Source: a bacterium UBP4_UBA6127 (GTDB lineage: Bacteria; UBP4; UBA4092). Taken from it: a DNA stretch of 48,162 bases. This document shows positions 26,342 to 35,475 of the stretch, one piece after another; the stretch's first letter is position 1, and every line of letters begins with the position of its first letter. The notes under the pieces are model-generated. The model did no database searches. It saw only the letters and a list, made by a program, of their open reading frames with translations, and was not told the DNA's origin. Both the position numbers and the translations under genes were made by a program. The stretch covers positions 2,883-51,044 of the forward strand of contig DIVR01000040.1 in assembly GCA_002428325.1 (NCBI GenBank), written 5' to 3'.

Positions 26342-28115
26342 GGTTTTCTCCTTCCTGGTCTTGATATAGAGGAAACTCAATAATTACCATTGTACCTAAT
26401 TTTTCCCGGCTTACCAAATGGATAGAAGCCTCATGCGCAGTAAGTATTTTATGGGTAATGGGAAGCCCTAACCCAGACCCTTTCGGTTTAGAAGAAAAAA
26501 ATGGGTCATAGATATGGGCCTGGTCTTTTTCCTGAATTCCGCATCCGGTATCCCGGATGGTCACAATCACCCGGTTTCCTTTTCCCCGTTCAGCCGGTGC
26601 CTGATAAGTATGGATTTTGAGTTCACCCCCGGCTTTTTCCATAGCCTCCATACTGTTCTGGAACAAATTCAGGAAAACCTGCTTAATCTGGGAATAATCC
26701 ACATAGATCAGGGAAAATCGAGCTTCATAGTTTTTAATGATCCGGATGTCGTTTTTCATACAACTTTCATGAATCATCATTAAAGTATCATCCAGCACCT
26801 GGTGGAGGTCCCCCGGTTGCAGGTTTGGCATTGCAGGGGATGCAAAATCCAGGATTTCATGGAGAATCTTCTCCAATCTAGCCACTTCATCTAAAACAAT
26901 TCGAAGGAAACGCTGTCCTTCTGAACCTTCTTCCTGTTGTTCATAGACCCTTCGGGCAAAGCCGCCAATCGCAACCAATGGATTTCTGATTTCATGGGCA
27001 ACCCGGGCAGACATCTCCCCCACTGCCACCAGTCTTTCAGCCCGGAGCAATTGATCTTTCATGTCCATTAACTGCTTTTCATTCATCCGCACAGTATCAA
27101 ATAAACGGGCATTTTGTATTGATACTGCCGCTTGATTAGCAAGAATGGTCAGTAATCGTTCAGATTCCTGAGAGTAATGGGCATCACGGTTTTCCTTATT
27201 AAATACACTAATAGTTCCAACAACCTGGTTACTGATAATTATCGGTACGCTTAACAAAGACCTGATCAATAAGCAGGCATGGAAAGGATCAGATAACTCA
27301 ATGGAGATATCATCCACCCATTCCGGCCTTTTAGAAATAGATATCTGGCTATATATTCGGTTGATCAGGTCATCCACTTCTATGGGTAATTGGTTATTAC
27401 CGAACCCATGCTGAAATTTCAGGAACTTATCGGAAAAAACATCAATTATCTGAAGCAAACTGAAAGGAGCTTCTAATATTTCTCCGGAAGACTTCACTAT
27501 TTCTTTTAAAATCTTATTGAGTTCAAGAGTCCGGCTTAATGCATGAGCTGTTTCATAGAGTTTGGAAATCTCTTTGAGGGTTTTCTTCTGCTCGTTATAA
27601 AGCTGAGCATTTCGGATGGCTCCGGAAATCTGGGAAGCAATGGTCGAAAGAAATGTTATTTCATCGGCAGTATAAATCCGGCCCTGATAGGTTTGAACAC
27701 AAATGACCCCGAAAGATTTTCTATTTCGCTTTAACGGAACGGCAAGCATAGAATATTCTCCATGCTCGCCGGTTTCAGGGCAATAGACATACTGAGGATG
27801 AGTATCAGAGCGGAAAACGGAGATAGGTTCCCCTATCTGGGAAGTATACCCGATAATCCCTTCTCCCAGATTTAACTTCAATTTACCGACTGCGTCAGGT
27901 TTTAAGCCGATGGTGGCAAACAAAACCAACCGGTTCATTTTATCGATAAGATAAATTGAACAGATATCTGTCTCCATCATTTTGGAAACAGAAAGGACAA
28001 TATGTTGCAATAAGGATTCCAAGTCGATAAAGGAGGTGACCAGTTCGCTGATTTCCTTGAGGGTTTTAAGTTCCCGTTGGACCCGCTCCAATTCCTGCTT
28101 GGAATCACTTCGCAT
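26316..28115 (-). CDS. Soluble GAF-domain sensor histidine kinase
   Basis: About 599 residues, no TM segment. A short coiled coil, a first GAF domain (about 25-175; GEGIIGYTSQIGEPISV), a second GAF domain (about 190-345), HisKA with phosphoacceptor H374 (ARVAHEIRNPL), and HATPase_c with N box (QVFLNLFQNSMEAM), G1 (DTGCGIQ) and G2 (GSGLGL). It is a cytoplasmic sensor of an unknown small ligand or redox state. The frame also opens at a TTG (28154) overlapping the proC stop, but the ATG at 28115 has AAAAGG six bases upstream and is preferred. Co-transcribed with proC. Confidence 0.92.
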   Translation of the reverse strand: MRSDSKQELERVQRELKTLKEISELVTSFIDLESLLQHIVLSVSKMMETDICSIYLIDKMNRLVLFATIGLKPDAVGKLKLNLGEGIIGYTSQIGEPISVFRSDTHPQYVYCPETGEHGEYSMLAVPLKRNRKSFGVICVQTYQGRIYTADEITFLSTIASQISGAIRNAQLYNEQKKTLKEISKLYETAHALSRTLELNKILKEIVKSSGEILEAPFSLLQIIDVFSDKFLKFQHGFGNNQLPIEVDDLINRIYSQISISKRPEWVDDISIELSDPFHACLLIRSLLSVPIIISNQVVGTISVFNKENRDAHYSQESERLLTILANQAAVSIQNARLFDTVRMNEKQLMDMKDQLLRAERLVAVGEMSARVAHEIRNPLVAIGGFARRVYEQQEEGSEGQRFLRIVLDEVARLEKILHEILDFASPAMPNLQPGDLHQVLDDTLMMIHESCMKNDIRIIKNYEARFSLIYVDYSQIKQVFLNLFQNSMEAMEKAGGELKIHTYQAPAERGKGNRVIVTIRDTGCGIQEKDQAHIYDPFFSSKPKGSGLGLPITHKILTAHEASIHLVSREKLGTMVIIEFPLYQDQEGENHGSENPVD

Positions 28116-28150
28116 TAACAACCTTTTTAGCTTTTTATCCCCATGAGTAA

Positions 28151-28972
28151 TCAATTACCGCTGAGTTCCCGTGAACGGTCGGTTGCCTTGGAAACAGCTT
28201 CAATCACAGAGGTCCTGAAACCTCCGGCCTCCAGTGCCGCCAAACCTGCTATCGTAGTGCCGCCAGGTGAAGTTACCCGATCACGTAAAACAGCCGGATG
28301 CTCCTGAGTTTCCAAATAGAGTTTGGCAGTCCCTAAAACAGTCTGAGCTGCCAATAAAAGAGCTGTTTGTTTATTTAATCCTTTGAGAACCCCGCCACTG
28401 GCCAGGGCATCAATAAATTCCAGCACATAAGCAGGTCCGCTGCCGGAAAGACCCGTTACGGCGTCCAGGAGTTTTTCATCAAGGACAATCGCTTTTCCTG
28501 TCGAACCCATCAGTTCTAAGGCAACCTCTAAATCTTTATCGGTGGCATATTTTCCTCCGGCCAGAGCCGATGCGCCTTCCAGCACCAGAGCCGGGGTATT
28601 GGGCATCACCCTGACAACGGGGATTTCTCCTGACAGATGTTTTTCAATGAAATCCAGGGTAATTCCTGCCGCAATGGAAATAATCATCTTTTCAGATGTA
28701 AATACATCCTTATTTTCATCCAATACTTTACCGACCACATTAGGTTTCACTGCCAGGAAAATAATTTGAGACGGTATGATTACATCTTTATTAACCGAAG
28801 TAGTAGTAACACCAAGGTTCTGCTGGATATAATGCCGCCTTGCCTCAGAAAGGTCACTGCAAATAATATTCTCAGGGGAGGCCATTCCCGCCTGAATCAA
28901 ACCTTTCATAATCGCCTCGGCCATATTCCCTGCGCCAATAATTCCAATTTTCAGCATATCCTTCATCTTCAT
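28151..28972 (-). CDS. proC: Pyrroline-5-carboxylate reductase
   Basis: 273-residue NAD(P)H-dependent reductase making proline from pyrroline-5-carboxylate. Rossmann motif GIIGAGNMAEAIMKG, RVMPNTPALV, and the C-terminal dimerisation signature GLSGSGPAYVLEF with VTSPGGTT. AAGGAG lies 3 bases before the first ATG and 9 before the ATG at 28966, so the true start may be either. It follows yggS after 12 bases, a very common gene pairing in bacteria. Confidence 0.96.
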   Translation of the reverse strand: MKMKDMLKIGIIGAGNMAEAIMKGLIQAGMASPENIICSDLSEARRHYIQQNLGVTTTSVNKDVIIPSQIIFLAVKPNVVGKVLDENKDVFTSEKMIISIAAGITLDFIEKHLSGEIPVVRVMPNTPALVLEGASALAGGKYATDKDLEVALELMGSTGKAIVLDEKLLDAVTGLSGSGPAYVLEFIDALASGGVLKGLNKQTALLLAAQTVLGTAKLYLETQEHPAVLRDRVTSPGGTTIAGLAALEAGGFRTSVIEAVSKATDRSRELSGN

Positions 28973-28984
28973 TGACTCCTTCTT

Positions 28985-29677
28985 CTAAAGATAATTCCTG
29001 GCGCCAAAAATGGCACTTCCGATTCTCACCAGGGTGCTGCCTTCCTCTATCGCCAATTGAAAATCACTGCTCATTCCCATAGAAAGATGCTTCATTTCAA
29101 CATTCTTCAGATTTAACTCTTTCATCTGAAGAAATATCGTTTTCAGCAAATGAAAACTATTTCTTACACTTTCCTGATCCTCGGTTAAGGGACCGATGGT
29201 CATTAATCCCTGAATATGAATATTCTCCATCATACTAATAACCCGAATCAGGTTTTCGGCCTCTTCAGGACTGCAGCCAGACTTGCTGGCTTCCCCGGAA
29301 GTATTGACTTGAATCAGTACTTTCTGCTTTTTATTCAAGGCCATAGCCCTTCTTTGGATTTCCTGGGCAACCTCTTCCCGGTCAACAGAATGAATCAAAT
29401 CAAAGAGTTCTACCGCAATTTTGACCTTATTGGTCTGGAGATGCCCGATTAAATGCCATTCGACTTCCCGGTTCAGTTCTTCATATTTCATCTTAGCTTC
29501 TTGAACCCTGTTTTCACCGATGATAGTGACTCCCGCATCAATGGCTTGTTGAATTCGACTTACAGGCACTGTTTTGGTTACGGTCACCAATTGGACTTCG
29601 GAAGGGTCTCGATGAGACTTCTCCGCCGCTTCCTTAATCAGATTTTTAATATTATTAAGATTTTCTGCAATATCCAT
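28985..29677 (-). CDS. yggS: YggS/PLPBP-family pyridoxal phosphate homeostasis protein
   Basis: 230-residue alanine-racemase-fold PLP-binding protein of the YggS/PROSC family, which buffers vitamin B6 and affects amino-acid metabolism without known catalysis. PLP lysine is K35 in LVTVTKTVPV; family signatures GENRVQEA, WHLIGHLQTNK and LSMGMSSDFQLAIEEGST are present. The frame opens at a TTG 12 codons earlier, but the ATG at 29677 matches the family start. First of a yggS-proC pair. Confidence 0.94.
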   Translation of the reverse strand: MDIAENLNNIKNLIKEAAEKSHRDPSEVQLVTVTKTVPVSRIQQAIDAGVTIIGENRVQEAKMKYEELNREVEWHLIGHLQTNKVKIAVELFDLIHSVDREEVAQEIQRRAMALNKKQKVLIQVNTSGEASKSGCSPEEAENLIRVISMMENIHIQGLMTIGPLTEDQESVRNSFHLLKTIFLQMKELNLKNVEMKHLSMGMSSDFQLAIEEGSTLVRIGSAIFGARNYL

Positions 29678-29751
29678 TTTCTTTATTATCAACCTTCCTG
29701 CTTTATTAAACAATCATAGCAAAACTTCATTGATAACGAGTTTTTTGATAG

Positions 29752-30660
29752 TTATGGGATTGGGTCCGGCGCGCCATATGAATGTAACCCTTGTGAATAT
29801 TTAAAGATAACCGGGATAGCGACATTCACCCCATAATAACAGATAAAAACAGCGACAAATCCCAGGATGGCAAACCAGGCGGTTTTTTCACCCTTCCATC
29901 CAGGCTTTAAACGCAAATGAAAATAAGACGCATAAATCAGCCAGACAATCAGAGACCAAACTTCTTTGGGGTCCCAGGACCAGTATCGGCTCCAAGCCTC
30001 ACGCGCCCAGATGGCTCCGGTTATAATTCCTGCGGTTAGAAATATGAAACCAATGGAGATAAACAAGTATATCTGTTGGTCAAGCCGATTCAGAATATCA
30101 AGGCGATTTGCCGTTTTTCGATAATGGATTAATCTGAGGCCTGCCGCTCCAAAAGCCAGGGTAAAAGCACCATAACTCAAAAAGAATACCGGGACATGAA
30201 TCTGAAACCAGAAGCTTTGTAAAGCTGGGCTCAAAGGTTCGGGTACCCTATCCGGGATCGGAAATATTGGAGATTGAAAAACCCATATTAATAGGATATT
30301 CCCGACTTTTATCAGATATGAAACAGGCGGAAGATAGAGGGCAAAACCCAGCATGAGCCATGAGACCGGAAGTACCCAAATTCCCAAAGCCTCTGACTTT
30401 TCCAGGTTTTCCACCAGGAAATATTCCAGGATAATGACAAATGAAAAAGTAACCAGAGACTCATACATATTGGCAAAAGGAGCATGTGAAGCTTCTATCC
30501 AACGCATTATCAATCCAGTGAATTGGAATCCCAGTGCTGCCAATAAAATGGCATAGGATAAATATTTGAATTTATCGGGTATATATTTTTTGAAAGCCAG
30601 GAAAAGTAAAAGCACCGTCGACAGAAGATACGAAATGGATAAAAGGGTATAGCTGGCCAT
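29752..30660 (-). CDS. ccsA: Cytochrome c biogenesis protein CcsA/CcsB (heme handling)
   Basis: 302-residue polytopic protein with about 8 helices. The tryptophan-rich WWD-type motif W218 to W235 (AREAWSRYWSWDPKEVW) presents heme for cytochrome c maturation in system II. Candidate heme-ligand histidines: H59 (EASHAPFANMYES), H155 (IHVPVFF) and H248. It starts at TAATG, overlapping the resB stop by one base, so both subunits of the synthetase are translated together. Confidence 0.94.
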   Translation of the reverse strand: MASYTLLSISYLLSTVLLLFLAFKKYIPDKFKYLSYAILLAALGFQFTGLIMRWIEASHAPFANMYESLVTFSFVIILEYFLVENLEKSEALGIWVLPVSWLMLGFALYLPPVSYLIKVGNILLIWVFQSPIFPIPDRVPEPLSPALQSFWFQIHVPVFFLSYGAFTLAFGAAGLRLIHYRKTANRLDILNRLDQQIYLFISIGFIFLTAGIITGAIWAREAWSRYWSWDPKEVWSLIVWLIYASYFHLRLKPGWKGEKTAWFAILGFVAVFICYYGVNVAIPVIFKYSQGLHSYGAPDPIP

Positions 30661-31973
30661 TAATCAACCATCCTTTTTTCTGGATTCAACTCTTTGATTG
30701 CCCGGGTAATCATTTTAATATCATCCTGTAAATGGTTATTTTTTCGGCAGGAGTCTCCTCCTATATAAATCAAGGAAGTCCCCTCTGACAGTTTATACTT
30801 GATTCCGACTTTCCGATATTCAAAACACAACCCCAAAAACAACCCCACCAACAACAAGCTAAAACCAAAATAAACGATGGGAATGCCCGGATCCTGGACA
30901 ACTTCAAAAGTGGATATCCAGGGAGAGCTGACCCCGGCAAACTCATATACATATTGTTGGGAGCCTTCTTTTTTATTCAGTTCTCTTATTGAATAATTAG
31001 ATTCCATTCTGGCTTCAATAACAGCTTTGACATGGGATGGAGGAATTTCGACTACCTGTCCGGCTATTCCTCTGACTCTTGATAAGGGAGAACGGGTTTT
31101 AGGATCTTTTATAATAAATTCAGCAATCAGCGGGCCCTCTATGGGGTTTCTGGCATTCTGAAATATTCCCAGGAACCCATATTTCATAGGGTGGTTGACT
31201 CTGATGATCTGTTCCGTCTTGATGGTACTTCCTTCCCAAAGGCTGACATGGCTCCTAAAATCTGAAGGGCTTTGGGTTCCGGGATAATACTCTTCTTCAT
31301 ATTTAGTAAATTCCAAAGTATAGGGCGTATGGGGTAAAACGACTTTTTGAAGCTCTCTAACCGATAGGGAATAGTTAAAAGACCAAGGCCAGATCTCCAT
31401 TCCAATCAAGGCTCCAATCAAAATTATTACTACCGAGATATGTGCCAGGAGGGTCCCATATCGGTTACAGAGATATTTTCGACCAATAATATCTATCTCA
31501 GTATCCGATATCTGACGGATATGGATTGAACGATATCGGTTCTCTCTCAATATTCGGCACAGACTTTCAGATGAAAAGGTTTTATTCCCCAGTTCAATAA
31601 CGGTCTTTGGGGAAAAACTGTCATCCATCTCATGAGAGTTCAATGACGAAAATAATATCCGGCACCTTCTATGGACACACACCAGAGTACTGGTACAAAG
31701 AGCCATAAGGATAAAGATGAACCAGTAGGATTCAAAGACATTATTGAGAGAAGCTTTTTGGAGAAGTTCAGCCGTTGCCGGGCCATATCGTTCACTATAA
31801 TAAAATGACGTTTCTTTCTGCGGTATAAGAGCACCCATCAGGCTGGAGAATATTAACAGGCTGAAAAGCCAAATTGAAAACTGAAGAGACTCTAGAAAAG
31901 AAAGCAGCCTCTTCAATGAGGATGCCTTAGGATATAGTTTAGGACGAATGTTTTCCGTATCAGTTGCATTCAT
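30660..31973 (-). CDS. resB: ResB/Ccs1-like cytochrome c biogenesis protein
   Basis: 437-residue partner of CcsA in system II cytochrome c maturation, delivering apocytochrome for heme attachment outside the membrane. TM helices at about 30-52 (SIWLFSLLIFSSLMGALIP), 82-105, about 175-195 (AHISVVIILIGALIG) and 370-392, with a large extracytoplasmic domain between the third and fourth. Length and topology fit ResB. No strong Shine-Dalgarno is visible before the ATG. Confidence 0.9.
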   Translation of the reverse strand: MNATDTENIRPKLYPKASSLKRLLSFLESLQFSIWLFSLLIFSSLMGALIPQKETSFYYSERYGPATAELLQKASLNNVFESYWFIFILMALCTSTLVCVHRRCRILFSSLNSHEMDDSFSPKTVIELGNKTFSSESLCRILRENRYRSIHIRQISDTEIDIIGRKYLCNRYGTLLAHISVVIILIGALIGMEIWPWSFNYSLSVRELQKVVLPHTPYTLEFTKYEEEYYPGTQSPSDFRSHVSLWEGSTIKTEQIIRVNHPMKYGFLGIFQNARNPIEGPLIAEFIIKDPKTRSPLSRVRGIAGQVVEIPPSHVKAVIEARMESNYSIRELNKKEGSQQYVYEFAGVSSPWISTFEVVQDPGIPIVYFGFSLLLVGLFLGLCFEYRKVGIKYKLSEGTSLIYIGGDSCRKNNHLQDDIKMITRAIKELNPEKRMVD

Positions 31974-32031
31974 GCGCTGTAGGATTTACCTGCCAGACTG
32001 AAAATGCCCTACCGTTATATTAAAAAAATAT

Positions 32032-33039
32032 CTAATACTTCCTGTTCACTACATAATCACATAAAGACAGGAGGGATGTCTTAAAATCTGAATCTGGAAA
32101 TACTTCCAGCTTCTGTTTTGCATTATTGGAATATTCATCTGCTTTCTGATAGGCATACTCAATGGATTTGGTTTCATGGAGTTTTTGCAGAAGCCAGCGA
32201 ATATCCTCATCCTCTGGCTGATGGGCCAGGATGGATTTGAGCCGATCCCAATCAGTTCCTTTGAGATGGTCTCTAAGGTGGATGATGGGAAGGGTCATTT
32301 TACCTTCACGGATATCCTGGACAACCGGTTTGCCAAATTCAGTGGAGGTTGATACATAATCCAATACATCATCCACAATCTGGAATGCCATTCCTAATTC
32401 GGCTCCAAAATCAGTGGCGGCTTTCATGAGTTTTAAGTTATCCGTATTGACCATCACTCCAAACTGGCAGCTTAAGGAAATCAAATCCGCCGTTTTAGAA
32501 TGAATCATATTCAGGTAATCTTCCTGGGTTGCCTGGAAATTATATCCGCCCTCTACTTCCATGATTTCCCCGATGACCATGGTGGTCAGGGCATTGGAAG
32601 CCTGTTTTACAAAAGAATCTCCGGCATGATGGGCAAGCAGGTAACTGGCCCGTGAAAATATATAATCTCCGGAAAGGACCGCAATATGGTTTCCATACCG
32701 GATATTCGAGGATTCTATCCCCCTGCGAATATCTGCTTCATCGATAATATCGTCATGTATCAGAGTGGCGGTATGGAACAGTTCAATACTGCAGGCTAAC
32801 GGCAGGCATTTATCATAGATCCCGCCCGTCATTCCTGAAAACAACAACATCAAAATCGGCCGGAACCTTTTGCCGCCGCTTCTTATTAAATGCTGGGCGG
32901 AATCATTGACCAGGGGAATATCAGAACGGACAGAATCCATCAGCAGGGTCTCAAGCTGATTTAAATAAGGATGCAGCAATCGGTCCACTAGCGTAAATGT
33001 CGTATCCACTTGACCCTGAGACTTGAAAATTGAGCTCAC
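32032..33039 (-). CDS. Trans-polyprenyl diphosphate synthase
   Basis: 335-residue long-chain trans-isoprenyl synthase, extending FPP/GGPP with IPP to the side chain of menaquinone or ubiquinone. First aspartate-rich motif DDIID (96-100) and second DDVLD (223-227); GGKRFRP binds the diphosphate. It is of the octaprenyl/heptaprenyl class, but chain length cannot be read safely. The start is GTG with AAGGAA 6 bases upstream. It precedes resB by 58 bases. Confidence 0.93.
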   Translation of the reverse strand: MSSIFKSQGQVDTTFTLVDRLLHPYLNQLETLLMDSVRSDIPLVNDSAQHLIRSGGKRFRPILMLLFSGMTGGIYDKCLPLACSIELFHTATLIHDDIIDEADIRRGIESSNIRYGNHIAVLSGDYIFSRASYLLAHHAGDSFVKQASNALTTMVIGEIMEVEGGYNFQATQEDYLNMIHSKTADLISLSCQFGVMVNTDNLKLMKAATDFGAELGMAFQIVDDVLDYVSTSTEFGKPVVQDIREGKMTLPIIHLRDHLKGTDWDRLKSILAHQPEDEDIRWLLQKLHETKSIEYAYQKADEYSNNAKQKLEVFPDSDFKTSLLSLCDYVVNRKY

Positions 33040-33126
33040 ATTTATTCCTTATTTATTTTTTCTTTCGATTTCCTTCATTATAAAATAGCTATTACCCACG
33101 AGCAATTCTTGAAAATCATTTAATTT

Positions 33127-34353
33127 TCAGTTATATAGGGACTCGGAGTTCCAGTTTCCCCTGAGAAAGTACCCCATGAGCTCATGCCCGAATTTGATTT
33201 TATGCTCTGACAGCCGGGCGTTTTTCTCAGTGAAACGCTTTCCGGAACAAAGGGTTTTCTTTGATATATCGGAAAATTCAATCATCACAGCGGGGATCGG
33301 TTCAGCCGCATGAGTCCGTATCGCACAAGGCGTAGGATGGTCCGGCAATACCATCAATCGGCATTCTCCATGATTTCTGGCATACTCCAGCATCGGACCA
33401 ATGACTTTTTCATCAAATTCTTCAATCGCCCGAATCTTCAAATCAGGTCGGCCCTGATGCCCACATTCATCGGGAGCTTCCACATGGATTAACGCAAATT
33501 CATACTGCTTCAATCCCTCAAGAGCGGCACTCACCTTTGCTTCATAATCGGTATCCAGGTAACCGGTCAGTCCCGGGATATCCGGCACGGTTAATTTTGC
33601 CAGTTTCCCAATTCCCTTGACCAGGTCTACAGCAGAAATAATGATACCGGTATCCATCTGAAACATATTTTTAAATGACTCTAGCTGAGGCATCTTCCCC
33701 TGTCCCCAAAGCCAGATTTGAGTGGCCGGAAGGTGTCCTTCCGATTCACGTTTGATGTTAACAGGGTGTTTTTTCCAAAGGGAAACAGATTTCTCCATTA
33801 ATTCTCTTATGATTTCCTGGCCGTTCCCCTGGGGAAGGTAAGAATCAATGGATTTCCCCAAAATATCATGGGGAGGGGTACATTGCAGCTCCGGGTAATC
33901 CCCTTCAATAACCATTAAATGCCGATAACTGATTCCAGGATAAAACTTGAGCTGAGATGTTGAAAGGGCTTCATCAACCGAATCTATGAGTTCTGTCGAT
34001 TCAGTCGTGGTTATATGGTCTGCCGCATAATCCACCATGGAACCATTTTGAACAGTAACTGTATTACATCTAAAGACAGAGGCGGATTCAGGGACATTAA
34101 GTCCCATGCTGGCAGCCTCCAGAGGAGCTCGGCCGGTGTACCATTTGTTGGGGTCATACCCCATAATAGACAGGATAGCGACATCCGACCCGGGAGGCAT
34201 CCCTTCCGGAACAGTATGGACTTCCACTAGATGCCCATTTTCCGCCAGGAAATCAAGATTCGGAGTGCTGGCAGCCTCCAATGGAGTCCGGTCCCCTAAG
34301 GATGGAATCGGCCAGTCAGCCATCCCATCCCCTATTAAAACGATATTTTTCAT
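33127..34353 (-). CDS. apgM: ApgM-type cofactor-independent phosphoglycerate mutase homologue (possible homoserine kinase)
   Basis: 408-residue alkaline-phosphatase-superfamily protein of the archaeal-type phosphoglycerate mutase family. Visible: IGDGMADWP, the probable nucleophile S56 in PPGSDVAILSIMGYDP, HVEAPDECGHQG and VLPDHPTPCAIRTHA, which give the two-metal site. It lies directly between thrC (28 bases upstream) and the isoprenoid gene, in a hom-thrC run without a GHMP-type thrB. Comparative genomics has proposed that apgM homologues in this position phosphorylate homoserine, so threonine synthesis is the more likely role here. That is inference from context; sequence alone permits either activity. 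Confidence 0.88.
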   Translation of the reverse strand: MKNIVLIGDGMADWPIPSLGDRTPLEAASTPNLDFLAENGHLVEVHTVPEGMPPGSDVAILSIMGYDPNKWYTGRAPLEAASMGLNVPESASVFRCNTVTVQNGSMVDYAADHITTTESTELIDSVDEALSTSQLKFYPGISYRHLMVIEGDYPELQCTPPHDILGKSIDSYLPQGNGQEIIRELMEKSVSLWKKHPVNIKRESEGHLPATQIWLWGQGKMPQLESFKNMFQMDTGIIISAVDLVKGIGKLAKLTVPDIPGLTGYLDTDYEAKVSAALEGLKQYEFALIHVEAPDECGHQGRPDLKIRAIEEFDEKVIGPMLEYARNHGECRLMVLPDHPTPCAIRTHAAEPIPAVMIEFSDISKKTLCSGKRFTEKNARLSEHKIKFGHELMGYFLRGNWNSESLYN

Positions 34354-34381
34354 GCCGCTATCCGCCTGTTTTGATTCAGTT

Positions 34382-35455
34382 TTAGTATCCGAGATAGGAT
34401 ATTATTTCAGTTAAATCCGCTTTAAGTGTAACCGGTTTTGTGCCAACGGCGACGGCTCGTTCCGGGTCTTTAAGACCATGGCCGGTCAGGGTACAGACAA
34501 CCGTCGCTCCGGATTCCACCTTATCTTCCTTCAGGGCTTTGATCAGGCCTGCGATGGAAGCGGCGGAGGCAGGTTCCGCCATAACGCCTTCTTTACTGGC
34601 CAGCAGCTGATAAGCTTCCAGGATTTCATCATCGGTTACTTTATCAATCAGTCCGCTGGATTCCTGGTAAGCCGCTACGGCCTGTTTCCAGGAAGCCGGA
34701 TTCCCGATTCGGATGGCGGTGGCAATTGTTTCAGGATGTTCAATGATTCGGTCTTCGACAATCGGAGCAGAACCGGCGGCCTGATATCCCATCATTTTCG
34801 GCAGAGAATCAGACTTGCCAACCTGTTTATATTCCTTATACCCTTTCCAATAAGCCGTAATATTCCCGGCATTCCCCACAGGGATAAAATGATAATCAGG
34901 AGCATGGCCTAACTGGTCGCATATTTCAAAAGCGCCGGTTTTCTGTCCTTCAATACGATAGGGATTAATTGAATTCACCAGGGTAATAGGATATTTTTCC
35001 GTAATGGATTTGACCAGTTTCAATGCATCATCAAAATTACCCAGCAGCTGGATAACTTTAGCGCCATGCATAATGGCTTGAGCCAGTTTCCCCATGGCAA
35101 TCTTTCCTTCTGGAATCAAGACAATACAGTCCATCCCGGCCCGGCAGGCATAAGCCGCCGCCGATGCGGAAGTATTGCCGGTGGAAGCGCACATGACAGC
35201 ATGGCTTCCGCTTTCAAGGGCTTTGGAGATGGCCATGGTCATTCCACGGTCTTTGAATGACCCGGTAGGATTCATTCCCTCAAATTTCACAAACAATTTA
35301 ATATTTTTTCCCAGGTATTCCACAATATTGCAACAGGGAATCAAAGGAGTATTGCCTTCATTCAAAGTAACAACCGGGGTTTTATCCGTTACCGGAAGAT
35401 ATTCCCGATAATGATTGATAAGCCCCTGCCAATAATAAAAAGATTTCTGTGACAT
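34382..35455 (-). CDS. thrC: Threonine synthase
   Basis: 357-residue fold-type II PLP enzyme converting O-phosphohomoserine to threonine. PLP lysine K68 in NPTGSFKDRGM, the phosphate-binding glycine loop PVGNAGN, and STGNTSASAAAYA are all present. It is the short (class II, bacterial/archaeal) type. It lies 20 bases after hom and 28 before apgM, consistent with one threonine operon. Confidence 0.95.
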   Translation of the reverse strand: MSQKSFYYWQGLINHYREYLPVTDKTPVVTLNEGNTPLIPCCNIVEYLGKNIKLFVKFEGMNPTGSFKDRGMTMAISKALESGSHAVMCASTGNTSASAAAYACRAGMDCIVLIPEGKIAMGKLAQAIMHGAKVIQLLGNFDDALKLVKSITEKYPITLVNSINPYRIEGQKTGAFEICDQLGHAPDYHFIPVGNAGNITAYWKGYKEYKQVGKSDSLPKMMGYQAAGSAPIVEDRIIEHPETIATAIRIGNPASWKQAVAAYQESSGLIDKVTDDEILEAYQLLASKEGVMAEPASAASIAGLIKALKEDKVESGATVVCTLTGHGLKDPERAVAVGTKPVTLKADLTEIISYLGY

Positions 35456-35475
35456 TTTTCTATAACCTGACCTTT

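Noticed and set aside
28116..28154. TTG start of the histidine kinase overlapping the proC stop
   Set aside because: No Shine-Dalgarno before the TTG, whereas the ATG at 28115 has AAAAGG at the right distance; coupling remains possible.
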